Assembly: GCA_014905825.1 (NCBI GenBank)
Contig: JACGCN010000079.1
Location: 48,562 to 112,561 of the forward strand
Source of the DNA: Lyophyllum atratum
Lineage: Eukaryota > Basidiomycota > Agaricomycetes > Agaricales > Lyophyllaceae
Reading direction: 5' to 3'
DNA length: 64,000 bases
The position numbers and the translations under genes are program-made. The notes beneath the pieces are model-generated. The model saw nothing but the letters and a program-made list of their open reading frames with translations. It made no database searches and was not told the DNA's origin. Positions 24,185 to 34,343 of the stretch are shown piece after piece. Numbering within the stretch: the first letter of the stretch is position 1; the number at the start of each line of letters is the position of its first letter.

Positions 24185-24374
24185 ATTCAAAGTGTAATTT
24201 ATCAGGTATATATGCGATACAAACAGAGACCTGATGTACCTATGATGCATGAAGTTTCTTCTACGTACTTTTGATCCTCGTAAATCGTAACAGCCATCCT
24301 AAATCCTCTCGCTCGCCCTCTGCATCTAGACAAAGGATCAGCCAATTCTTCTTCCGCCACACAACTAAGAAACA

Positions 24375-26008
24375 CTAGACCCCACGATCCATCATCACTC
24401 TCTCAGGCTTCGTCCCGAGAATCGCCCGCCAGAGAACTGCAAGGGCGAACCGCACCTCCCGTCTCCTAACCCCGCTCTTCTTCCACAGCACCTTGATGAC
24501 CGCAAGCACGAAGACAAGGAAAGAAACGTCTAAGCAGAGGCGCCTAATGATGATCGAGGTGGGTGTCCGATCCTCATTCCGTGCGAAGAATGTTGCGAAC
24601 TCCCGCAGCTTGTCCAGGCCGCGTGAAAGAGGGTTAAGGACGATTGACCACATTCCCAGGTCATCGAGATCCCAGTGCGACCTCCGCCTGATGTTTGGGC
24701 TGCTTCGGCCCCTAGGAGAGCCCCCATGTCTAGGCGTGAGGGAAACGTTAGACCTGGATAAGGTCATGAGTGTTTCCAAAGAATCCATGCGTTCGTTTAG
24801 AGCCGCCAAGTGCACTTGCACGTTCTCCACGGCACGTTCCAGCGCTAGCCTAGAAGCTGGCCTTAATGGCCCGTAAGGTGGAAGCGGTTGCTGTGGACCC
24901 CGATATTGAGAATGCGAAGAATAAACATGTGTAGGGGTTGCGGCCCCAGCTCGCGAAGACTCAGAAAATTGGCCGACATATGAACTCATTGTGGGGAACG
25001 AGGGAGAGGAGGCAGGGGATGGTTCCGCAAATGCAGACGGTGTTTCGAAGCCTGGATGGGGTTGAGTCGCAGGCACGCCATGTACCGGTGGAGGGGACAT
25101 TACGACCGAGGCAGCCATGGGTGTGCGATATCTGTGAGAGGATAACGACGACGGAGGTCGAATTGATTGAGCTTGGGACATGGCCCGCTCAGTTTCGACG
25201 ACAGGAAGCTCACGGGCTTCATCATCCTCAAAGTCTTCTTCCTCTGAGATAGGTTCACGTCCTTCGTTCTGACTATCGCGCGGTGGAAGGTGTGTACGTG
25301 AAGGGTGAGAAGGTTCGTCATCGGAGGTTGTTGAGCCACTAGTATCGGAATCGGTAGAGCGGTGATGTGGCTCTAGCGGACGTAAGGTCAGTCGAAGACG
25401 TGCTGGCGTTAGAGTGAACATTTACGTCTTGAGCTGATGTGTGAGAAGTCTCCGTCACCATAACTCTCCAACTCTTCCACAAGAGTCATCGCGACAGTTT
25501 TGTCGGAATATTTCCGTAGCACCTGTGTTATTATTTCATTACTCGGGCGTCGCAAAGATAGCAGTTACATACGTACCTTTAAGAGCGCCTCTACATATAA
25601 CCATTTAGCCTCATAAGAATCCAAGTCGCGATGCTTTGCCCAGGCATCCCTGTGCGCTTATCAAGTACTGCGGCGCAATGATGTACAGCATTATACTCAC
25701 CACTTCGCACGTCCAAGCATATCCCATATTCCTGGCCTCGGTGTTTTAACATTTCCGACCGTGGCTGAAAAACGAGGGTTTAGAAGGTCGAACACGCAAC
25801 CTCGCGACACTTTCGGAAAACACCTTGTTTATAGAGGCTGCCAAAGACAGTTCCAGTGTCACTTTAAGTAAAATTAGAAATGGATCTCATACCTGTACAT
25901 AGTCAGTTTCTCTTCATAATCTGTTTGTATTGGGCCTGTTTTTGGCAAGCTCTGCACAATCTCAACCGCACGATCGAACTGAGCGTCGATTGCTTCAGGA
26001 GTGGCCAT
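24375..26008 (-). CDS. Acyl-CoA-binding protein with C-terminal membrane segment (ACBD5/Atg37-like)
   Basis: Five short exons build an acyl-CoA-binding domain: FDRAVEIVQSLPKTGPIQ, YEEKLTMYSLYKQATVG, PRPGIWDMLGRAKWDAW and LDSYEAKWLYVEALLKVL, with the expected YKQAT and KWDAW motifs. A 53-bp intron (GTAAATG...CTAG, near 25375-25430) then links to a long Ser/Pro-rich disordered region, a heptad-like helix (ALERAVENVQVHLAALNERM) and a hydrophobic segment RLCLDVSFLVFVLAVIKVLW followed by basic residues. This order matches ACBD4/5 and fungal Atg37, tail-anchored peroxisomal membrane proteins in lipid transfer and pexophagy. Localisation is inferred. The start at 26008 begins MATPEAIDAQFD. Confidence 0.85.
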
Positions 26009-27968
26009 GTCTCGAATCAGAGGTCTGTTATCCTTCCAAAAGGTATCTCGTAGCAGAGAGAGGCGAGGTGAAGAGAGCGAAAACGTGTAAAGTGACTTGA
26101 ACGACGAGTAACAGCCGCGAGTAACTTGCCCTAACACGTGAAATATGTCGAAATGTGTCCGAGTGGTTGTCTTCGCCGTCGGCCAATAACAAGGCCAATG
26201 CTGTCCAAATCAAACATGGGTCGGTGACGTCGGTATACGGAGTACTGCTTCCCGTGACGACACAAACCTTGCTCTTCCTCGAGGGCTGTTACAGTCATGG
26301 CTATATAGCCCTTCGCTTAGTTGAATAGGAAGCAAAATAAGGGACTCCCTTTTCGTTCTGAACGATCACCGACGTTCCAACCCATCGGCGGCCCTTCTGC
26401 AGGCAACTTTTGGTCGCACTACGTCGTTATTCCTAGTAATCGAGCCCAGAACATCTACTCGAGCGACCGAATGCCCATTGAAAGTACCTCTAACAGAGTC
26501 AAGGGAATCTCTGTTCCGTCAAAGTAACCATTTATTACCCCGGGTAGCGTCAAAACCTTTTAAGTCCTCCCTACCAGCCTGACCATGATCTACCTCAAAA
26601 TCAAGAACCACGTCGGACGGCCGGATAATCACATAGGTGCCTCTCCTTATGCGCCTTTGTTACGTATCTGCTATGTGTAAGATGAAAATACTTCAGGACG
26701 AAACTCGAATGATGGAGACGATTCAACCAAGTACTCCCAAGGCCGTGGTTCCAGCCTCAACATTCGAGTGGAGGCTTGCATCCACCCTCGTCGCATGTAA
26801 TGATCAAGAATATCTTTATCTGGTTGCCGGGCTTCATCGTTGAATGGGCAACAACCCATGTGACGAAGCTCAACGCGGACAGTCCGTTTGAGTTCCGGCT
26901 CAAAGACAGCATTCACCATCTCCGCGCTTGCTCTCATTGTTCCCGACGTCGTGCATTTTGCAGCGTGTTTTCTTAGCCAATGTGGTATGGTCTCTCCTAT
27001 CCCTCATGAATACCATCTGCATCATTCACGGCATATCGTTTTTCTGCGACAATCCTTGTGGTCGGTTCCCTCGGGCCTCGGCAAGATAAGGACTTTTCTA
27101 CTAGACAATTATCCAAACACTTCAAGGCCATTCCGAGGCTCCTGTACAATTCTGGATTCCGACCGGATCCGGATCCTGTTTGAACTTACCCATGTCATCC
27201 ACGCTTTTGTATAATCGGACCACCTGCTGACGGTCGCTTCTTGGACGATGACCACACGCAGGGCTTCTGTATCACTGACATGTAATCATGTCGTGCACAC
27301 ATGTGATGCGCGAGTGTTCCATGCTCTTGTGGCCAAAGTATAATCTCATCTCTGCGATCCGCATCTTAACCGTATCATGATACACAGCAGCGTTACTCAT
27401 TTTGAGCAAGCATCTGCTGCATCTGCCTACGTCTGCTGGTATCCTTGGCATTCCTTGGGTTCCATTTTTCTATTTTTAACCACTTGATACCGGGATTTGT
27501 AGGAGGCGCCTCCTTCTACTGGAACGCCAATCAACTTCTATAGCGCACTATATCTCAACTCAACCGATACCAATTCGGAAAGTCTTCAGCGGCAGTTCAA
27601 GCAGAACCACTATCCCTCCGATGATCCATGCCGTGGAAGTGAGCGGTCAAGCTTCAGATTGATCGTTAAATGCAACGACGCGATATCCACCCAGGAACCC
27701 TTTTGGATTCATATCTTGCAGCCCATTCTCTGGCGTACAACTTCTATCATGCGGATGGTTCGCATGCGGTTGCCTTCTTCTTTATCACGAACCATCAATC
27801 GTGCCGTGCTGTGCTGTCGTCTCGCATATGGAACCTCATTGACAATGCCATCCCCTTGTTCATCAGACGTGCGTCCCCATCTTGGTTCCCGACACGTCCT
27901 CATTTTGTATAAAGGTCAGTAACTTTCAGCACTGAAGATCACCTCTCATCCCCGCTTTGAGTCGTACA
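26009..27968. other. Intergenic, no convincing gene; possible ORF remnant and protease promoter
   Basis: Nearly 2 kb without a recognisable gene. A minus-strand frame at about 26671-26985 (HWLRKHAAKC, ELKRTVRVELRHMGCC) reads protein-like but has no family match in my knowledge, an in-frame stop just upstream and no clear start. It may be an exon remnant. At 27907-27913 a TATAAAG box lies about 55 bp before the first M43 protease start, so the right end is that gene's promoter. Confidence 0.4.
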
Positions 27969-29132
27969 ATGTTCGCATCTTTCGCTCTCACCCTTCTCCT
28001 CGGAGCCACGTCCGCGTTGGCATCGCCTTTCAACCATACGCGGAGGTGCGTATTTTTCTGACCTAAGTGGATTGAAAACTCACGACACCTCTCAGGGCCT
28101 GCGGTACGGTTACCAGCGATGCTGACTTCGCAACGATGGAGAAGGACTTCGCGGCCAAGAAAGTCCCCGTCGGCGACGTCTCCACCGAGTCTACTCTCAG
28201 GGTAGGCCGCCTTTTCATCTCCATAGGCTCTCTGTTCTTAACTCCTCCCAGATTTACTGGCACGTTGTCAGCAAAGACACCACCTTGTCTGGTGGTAACA
28301 TCCCGTAAGCAGCTAGTACAAGCAAAGGATCATGACGTCTAACGGAGGTCAACCTCAACAGGGATTCCCAGATCGCTTCTCAAGTGAACGTCATGAACAA
28401 TGCCTACGCCAGCATGGGCTACTCCTGGACCCTCGCGGGCACCACTCGCACCGTCAACTCTGACTGGTTCAACAACGCTGGTCCAGACACGACCCAGCAG
28501 GATGCCATGAAGAACGCTCTTCGTCAAGGTGGTGCTGCAGACCTCAATGTCTACAGTGTCGGGTACGTTTTCGTGACATGCCTAAAACCCTCATCCATCC
28601 TTACGTGAGCTACCAGCTTCACATCTGGTTCTGGTGCCGGTCTTCTCGGATACGCGACCTTCCCCTCCAGCTATTCTAGCGCACCCAAAGACGATGGTGT
28701 CGTGATCCTCTTCTCTTCCGTTCCCGGAGGAACCGCAGCCCCTTACAACTTGGGCCAAGTGAGTGTTTCCGCCCCTAGCCGCATCGACGTTTCTGACCGT
28801 AAATTTTACCAATCAGACCCTTACCCACGAAGCCGGTCATTGGGTCGGGCTCTACCACACTTTCCAGGGTGGCTGCAACGGTGGCGACTCCGTCTCCGAC
28901 ACCCCTGCTGAGTCATCTGCAGCTTTCGGTTGCCCCACTGGCCGCGACACTTGCGGTGCCGCCGGTGTTGACCCCATCCGTATGTCTTTGCCCTCACACA
29001 ACCATACTTTGCTAATAATTCGAGTTACCAGACAACTTCATGGACTACACCGATGATGCCTGCATGAACCAGTTCACCGCTGGCCAGAGCACCCGTGCCC
29101 ATTCGCAGATGGCTACCTACCGTGGAGCTTAA
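27969..29132 (+). CDS. Secreted M43-family zinc metalloprotease, paralogue 1
   Basis: The signal peptide is [21 protein letters not shown] propeptide-like stretch ([18 protein letters not shown]) and the M43 catalytic domain (pappalysin/MEP1-like) follow: [10 protein letters not shown], then zinc motif [13 protein letters not shown] (HExxHxxGxxH) and the Met-turn region [11 protein letters not shown]. Cys residues in [17 protein letters not shown] and DACM are placed for disulfides. Introns follow THTRR (GTGCGT donor), TLR, NIP, SVG, LGQ and DPI. A TATA box lies about 55 bp upstream of the ATG. These enzymes are extracellular endopeptidases of fungi, probably nutritional. It forms a tandem pair with the gene at 29979. 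Confidence 0.92.
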
Positions 29133-29978
29133 GCAGGAATAAGGAGAAACCGGGCATAATCATTGGCGACCTTGTATTTACCAGGCGAACTGTAAAATGA
29201 TCAACAATTGACCGATCCAGAATTTGAATTGTTATGTGCTCCACACCCATATGCTGCATTCAGCAACTGAATTCAACCTCCATGATAACGATACACGTGA
29301 TTGCTAATCTTTATCAAAAATTGCGTCCTCGTGCTCCTCCACCACGCTGAACGACATGGACACAATGTGCATCCTGCACTCCTCGTCCGAAACCTCCATT
29401 CTTGTATGCTGCCAAGCCATCCAACCATACTTATGTATATAGTATATCACAGGTGATGCCCACACTGCATGTGTATACTTGCATATCTGTACTCACCAGA
29501 TGTACATTTTGTTCACCAGCCTCGGAAAGCTCAATCAAGAGGAGCTCGTGTCATATTGACCGGCACTCTGGACGTCCTCGTACTTGACCTTGTTTGAGTT
29601 TGAGACACCGAAAAACTCCGTAGATAGCACCGCATCAACGTCCGGTACATGCCGCCGAACGGCGCGTGGATCCATTCCATTCATGATTTTTTGACTTGAC
29701 AACTGTCAACAGTCGTTCAACGAATGACGCGCAGATGAACAATGTCAGCCCTGACTCCGGTTCATCAGGCAAATTGGCCGCCTTGCCGTCCCTCGACACA
29801 ATGCTATCCCGCTAAGCCGCGATTTCCACGCGGCGACGTCGATTTCTCCATGTGCAAAACCTCGACGGCAACCTGAAAAACCTGCAGATGTAGAGTATAA
29901 ATCACAGTCGTATATTGCAGTAACCAGCAGCCTTCGGTTCTCCTCACCTGGCCCTCCTTATACCTTTGAAATCTTGAC
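29133..29978. other. Intergenic region between the tandem M43 protease genes
   Basis: Contains the 3' flank of paralogue 1 and the promoter of paralogue 2. A TATAAAT box lies near 29895-29901, about 80 bp before the ATG at 29979. No gene seen. Confidence 0.55.
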
Positions 29979-31156
29979 ATGTTCCCTTCTTTCGGTCTCG
30001 GACTTCTGCTCGGCAGTTCTCTCCTTTTCGGTGGATCTGCTGCAACCAGGCAAGTTGCTATCGTCGGATACACTTCAGGCTATAATTTATTCTTTTTGCC
30101 TTAGGACTTGTGGATCTACGTTGACTAACGCTCAGGTTGCCGCCGCCGAGAAACATTTCCAAGCCAACAAGGTCACTCCCACCAGCTTTGTCGCCGCCGC
30201 CGCCGCCCCCGCCGTCAAGGTCTATTTCCATGTCATCAGCAAGGATACGACCGCTGCTGGCGGATACGTCTCGTAAGTTCATCAATTGATCCAAGTCGGC
30301 TGGATATCCCTGATCCCCTCAACAGTGACACTGATATCCAAGCTCAGATCGACGTCTTGAACGAGGATTATGCATCGACTGGGCTCTCCTATGTTCTCGC
30401 CAACACCACCCGCACCATCAACTCCGACTGGTTCATTAACGTTGGACCCAGTAACGATGCTCTTCAGACCACAATGAAGAATGCTCTTCGCGAAGGAGGA
30501 GCCGGTGACCTCAACGTGTATACTGTCGGGTATGTAAACAGCCTTAGATCTATGGGACCACGAGCTTACAGAACTATAGTTTCCAGTCTGCTGCCGACAA
30601 GGGCCTTTTGGGGTACGCGACTTTCCCTTCGAGCTATAAAAGCCACCCCAATGATGATGGTGTCGGTATGTACTCTCGTCTATTTCGTCGGTATGCCACT
30701 GAAGAAGCTGTCGTCAGTCATGCTCTTCTCTTCCCTGCCCGGCGGATCGACCACCAACTACAATCGTGGCCAGGTAAGTTGACCGTGCTTCCACTTTGTG
30801 CTCAAGTAATTGATTTATTTATGGGTTTAGACCTTGACCCACGAGGCTGGCCACTGGGTTGGTCTTTACCACACCTTCCAGGGTGGATGCCACGGAAACG
30901 GTGATTCCGTCTCCGATACTCCCCCCGAGGCCTCGCCTGCCAGCGGCTGCCCTACTGGCCGCGATACCTGCAGCGGTGATGCCGTTGACCCCATTCGTAA
31001 GGCTCCCAATGACCATTTGTTGATAAATTTACTGAGGCTGTTTCCCCAGACAACTACATGGACTACTCCTACGACTCTTGCATGACTGAGTTTACGCCGG
31101 GCCAGGTTACTCGCCTGAAGTCCCAGATGGCAACCTACAGGGGAATCATCATTTGA
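29979..31156 (+). CDS. Secreted M43-family zinc metalloprotease, paralogue 2
   Basis: Same architecture as the upstream gene: signal peptide [20 protein letters not shown], a pro-region, [11 protein letters not shown], zinc motif [13 protein letters not shown] and Met-turn [11 protein letters not shown]; the end is YRGIII. Intron positions largely match, with two differences. The first intron (30050-30104) has a GC donor, CCAG|GCAAGT, where paralogue 1 has GT. An extra 50-bp intron (from about 30666, GTATGT) splits DDGVV-MLF where paralogue 1 is continuous. The pair therefore arose by tandem duplication and has since diverged in sequence and gene structure. Confidence 0.92.
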
Positions 31157-31319
31157 AATTAGCATTGGAGGGTGCCCACTTTACGTTGGAAATAAATAAG
31201 GAGAGGTAATCAAGGTGTAATACAGTAGACGACGTGAATTGCATTCGTGATTATCACCACCAACTCCACTGAGATCGTACCCTTTCTATTTCCGAAGTTC
31301 AAAGCAAAATGAAGACTTA

Positions 31320-31961
31320 GGGTTCGTTCGGACTCAGAAATGCGGCATTTTGATGTCGCATTCTCGTCCACATTTTCATCACGTGGCTCCTTGAGTGACA
31401 GCCAGGAAGTTCGATGGCATTAAGAGGAGATTTGATGGCATCAAGCCTATACCGCCGAGAGATCGGCATAGCGGCAGGTGCCAATTTCTTTTCATTATTG
31501 TCTTTGTAGTTACCTCTTTATATCACGGGAGAGGTAAAGTTTTATATCAACCCAGGTGGCTTAAATTTCCAGTAGTTTTCAATGATATTGTCGACTCTGG
31601 GCAATATTCGGTGGAAGTACATTGATATCAAGGCTTCGGATAAAAATAAAACTCCGAATGTACCGGTTTCGGGAGAGAATCAATCTCAAAAACCCGACCA
31701 GAGGAGAGATTCTTACATGTAAAATACTTTCTGAGATACTCATACATATCTGTGCTGAATATTTCCTTGATTTGGTGACCAACATGTTCTTTTGCCGCCT
31801 GGTGGTTGGACGGCATGGTTAGCGGAAGCTTCGGGACATGCCAGAGGCACGCATGCGTCACATCAGGTCACATCATGCAGAGCATGTGATGATAATTTGG
31901 ACTACCAAAACGGGCGAGAATACGACCTCAAAATGCCGCATTCTTGAGTCCGAACGAACCC
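31320..31961. mobile_element. Non-autonomous DNA transposon (PIF/Harbinger-type MITE)
   Basis: 642 bp bounded by terminal inverted repeats of about 48 bp. The left end GGGTTCGTTCGGACTC (31320 on) is mirrored at the right end as GAGTCCGAACGAACCC (to 31961). The match extends through the AATGCGGCATTTTGA block with a few mismatches. The 3-bp direct duplication TTA (31317-31319 and 31962-31964) and GGG-starting ends fit PIF/Harbinger Tourist-like elements. No transposase is encoded. Confidence 0.88.
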
Positions 31962-32131
31962 TTAAATGAGTATTATTGTAAGCTTGTTATTCGTTGCAAC
32001 AGGCAGCCCCTCTTGAGACAAAGCCTGCTGGTCGTATGATAGCCCTGTCCTGTAGGCCTCTGTTCTCCGAAGAGATCGAACAAAGCCTGAAGATTCCACT
32101 CCTTCATCCACACGGTGGTGACGTCTAGGTC

Positions 32132-32677
32132 TCAGGCCACGAAGGGGACAAGAATGTTCGGCATATTGGCAACTCTACCATGGCTATGGATATTCACTGG
32201 TGAGCAAACCATGTAATGAGATAAATGACGAAGAGCAACATGTACGAAACCTACGCTGTTTGATACATGCTTTGCGGCAGACGGTCCTTCACTCCACGTG
32301 TATTTTAGAGAGCCTCGTATCCTCTCCTCCTTCGTGCTGACAAGCTGGTCTAAGGAAAACATAAATGATTCCGTGAGCTTCCATTACGCGCGAAATTTAT
32401 GGTAGAACGCACTTTTCCAGTAAAGTAAACCCCATGCCTTTCCATGCTTTCCTTCACATTTGAATTGCGACCGCGTCACGAGCCAATAAGAGTCCCCAAT
32501 CTGCTTCTCACTCCATCGTAGCTGGTGTACCATCCTGCCAACACCTCCACCCGGGGTCCGGGAGATGACTTCATACAAGGTTCCGGGGCGCTCAGTAAGC
32601 GAAGGAGGGAGTTTGTTGGGCAGGAGCTTTTGTATTGAACGAGCAGCACCAGACAACTGGACCGGCGTCCATAACAT
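32132..32677 (-). CDS. MRPS34: Mitochondrial small ribosomal subunit protein mS34-like (MRPS34)
   Basis: The first exon MLWTPVQLSGAARSIQKLLP through GTLYEVISRTPGGGVGRMV, SYWLVTRSQFKCEGKHGKAWGLLYWK resembles the MRP-S34 family (VTRV.., GKAWG..W core), a small mitochondrial ribosomal protein. A phase-1 intron from about 32405 (GTGCGT) to about 32350 (CTTAG) continues the frame as NQLVSTKEERIRGSLKYTWSEG. The last part to 32132 is less like the family and may hold another intron, so the 3' end is uncertain. It is head to head with the GatC-like gene, 61 bp apart. Confidence 0.65.
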
Positions 32678-32738
32678 GGCGAACTTGAAGAGTTGATGCA
32701 GAGAAAAAATTCAAACTCAGCCATTCCTTTCAACGCTC
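32678..32738. promoter_or_regulatory. 61-bp divergent intergenic region of MRPS34 and GatC-like genes
   Basis: Only 61 bp separate the two ATGs, so the promoter is shared. Both products are predicted for mitochondrial translation. No TATA box is evident. Confidence 0.55.
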
Positions 32739-33209
32739 ATGTTGGCTGCTCGATGTTTGCGACGACCACAACACTTTAGCCTTGTTGACGCAGCTTGTAT
32801 CCGCCGGAACCTGTCTGATGTAAAGCACGACACGGATGAGTGTGGGATCCCCCTAAAGCCCACCTGGTCTGTTCACGAACTACTATCCTCATACCCGAAG
32901 CCAACTCTACTATCCTCGACTCTCACACGGCTTCATGCGCTTTCCGCTCTCAAACCTCCAGCGGAAGGGACGCCGGAGCATGCAAAACTGAAAAGGGAGA
33001 TGGAAGAGCTCATCAGGCTGGTTGAGGCGGTCAAGCTAGTCGATACGGAAGGCGTTCATCCAACTGGCCATTGTGGCAAGTCCGGTGGGACCCCGGATCA
33101 GCATTTGCTCTCAGCCAACCGGGAAGCTTCTGGACGAAACTTGTTGCAGCATGCGTCACGCACATCGGCCGGCTTCTATGTTGTAGATGCGGAAAGAAAA
33201 CGACTCTAA
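32739..33209 (+). CDS. Glutamyl-tRNA(Gln) amidotransferase subunit C-like, mitochondrial
   Basis: A single-exon protein of 156 residues. The N-terminus MLAARCLRRPQHFSLVDAAC resembles a presequence. The region WSVHELLSSYPKPTLLSST, LHALSALKPP and LKREMEELIRLVEAVKLVD fits the helical GatC domain seen in fungal mitochondrial homologues, and the end LLQHASRTSAGFYVVDAER matches the tail of these proteins. With GatA and GatB it would convert Glu-tRNA(Gln) to Gln-tRNA(Gln). The family is short and weakly conserved, so the call is moderate. Confidence 0.65.
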   Translation: MLAARCLRRPQHFSLVDAACIRRNLSDVKHDTDECGIPLKPTWSVHELLSSYPKPTLLSSTLTRLHALSALKPPAEGTPEHAKLKREMEELIRLVEAVKLVDTEGVHPTGHCGKSGGTPDQHLLSANREASGRNLLQHASRTSAGFYVVDAERKRL

Positions 33210-33459
33210 ACGAAGGGCAAGGATGGAGGTTGACCGAGATATGGCTGGACATAGCGGGCATTTGCCAATGGATAGATGCGCACGTATTTCCTTCCTCGCG
33301 TTTTGGCCATATTATATCCGTATTATCTCTTCATAATGGCAACACTGTTGGTTTGTCTACATTCCATCAACCACCGTCTTTCGCTTATCCGAAGCAAGGG
33401 GTACCATGGCCATCGTAAACCTTCGGCCAATCATTTACATGATCATTGAAAGGCCTTAA

Positions 33460-34147
33460 TCATGAAGGTTGAGAAGCAAGCGCCCCATGACCGCCTGTCG
33501 ATCCAAAGCCACCTGCTCCTCGAAGAGTCTCATCAAGGTCCTGATCCTTTGAGTTAGACTTCTGACAAGATCATGCAAAGGCAGATACTCACTTCCACCT
33601 CAAGAACTTCGGGGGTATAGATGCGTTCAATGATTAGTTGGGCTATCCTATCACCTTCTAGGACTGTGAAGATAGATCAACATGTGATAGCCGAGAATGA
33701 CGAGGCGGTTAAGAACCTTGGAAGTCTTTGTCCGAAAGATTGAACAACAGCACGAAGACTACGCCCCGATAATCAGCATCGATCACACCAGCCCCAGTGT
33801 CAATCATGAATTTCGATGCTTTAGAAGAGATTATGTGCTGGGATGAATGTAAAGAACGGTTGCAGACGAACCTAGCCCGCTGCGTGGCGCGACGCGACCG
33901 TAAGTGCCAACTGGTACGGCAATGGATATTTGCGTGTCTACGAGTGCCTTTCCGTGCGCGGGTATAACTTTCCTTTCAGCACTATATCGCGATTAAACTT
34001 TTGGTATCGTGCTCTCGTTCTGGATTACTACCTATAGAGATCGTAGCCAGCGGAAAGCGGGGAACCGCGAGTCGGGAGTCTTGCTTTTTCCGAGAGACGT
34101 TTGATGAGGAGGTTGGAGACAGGCGCGAGGGTGGTATCTGGAGACAT
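33460..34147 (-). CDS. DUT1: dUTP diphosphatase (dUTPase)
   Basis: A trimeric dUTPase hydrolysing dUTP to dUMP, keeping uracil out of DNA and supplying dTMP synthesis. All five motifs are visible in order: [39 protein letters not shown] and [11 protein letters not shown]. Introns separate DLYS/AERK, SGL/ASKF, KDFQ/VLEGD and LEV/QDLDE. The ATG at 34147 gives [18 protein letters not shown]; the C-terminal P-loop-like motif is complete and the stop is at 33460. It lies convergent to the GatC-like gene. Confidence 0.93.
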
Positions 34148-34343
34148 TTTTCTCTTCTTGAGCTGGGGTATCTCGTCTGACATAGAGTAAGGAAGAGAAA
34201 GAAAGATCACGTCGAGCGGAATTGGAAATAGGAAAGCGTGTCAACTCCGCTTATGGACATTCTCGTAATTGACGCGACTTCATGGCATTGGCAGTCAAAA
34301 TTATACAATCCAAGAATCCAGTTACATTCCTTCTGTGCTCTGC

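Noticed and set aside
26671..26985. Minus-strand frame as a real gene
   Set aside because: Protein-like, but with no clear start, splice context or recognised family; recorded only within the intergenic entry.
27659..27922. Short plus-strand frames just before the first M43 protease
   Set aside because: They run into the TATA box and promoter of the protease and show no domain.
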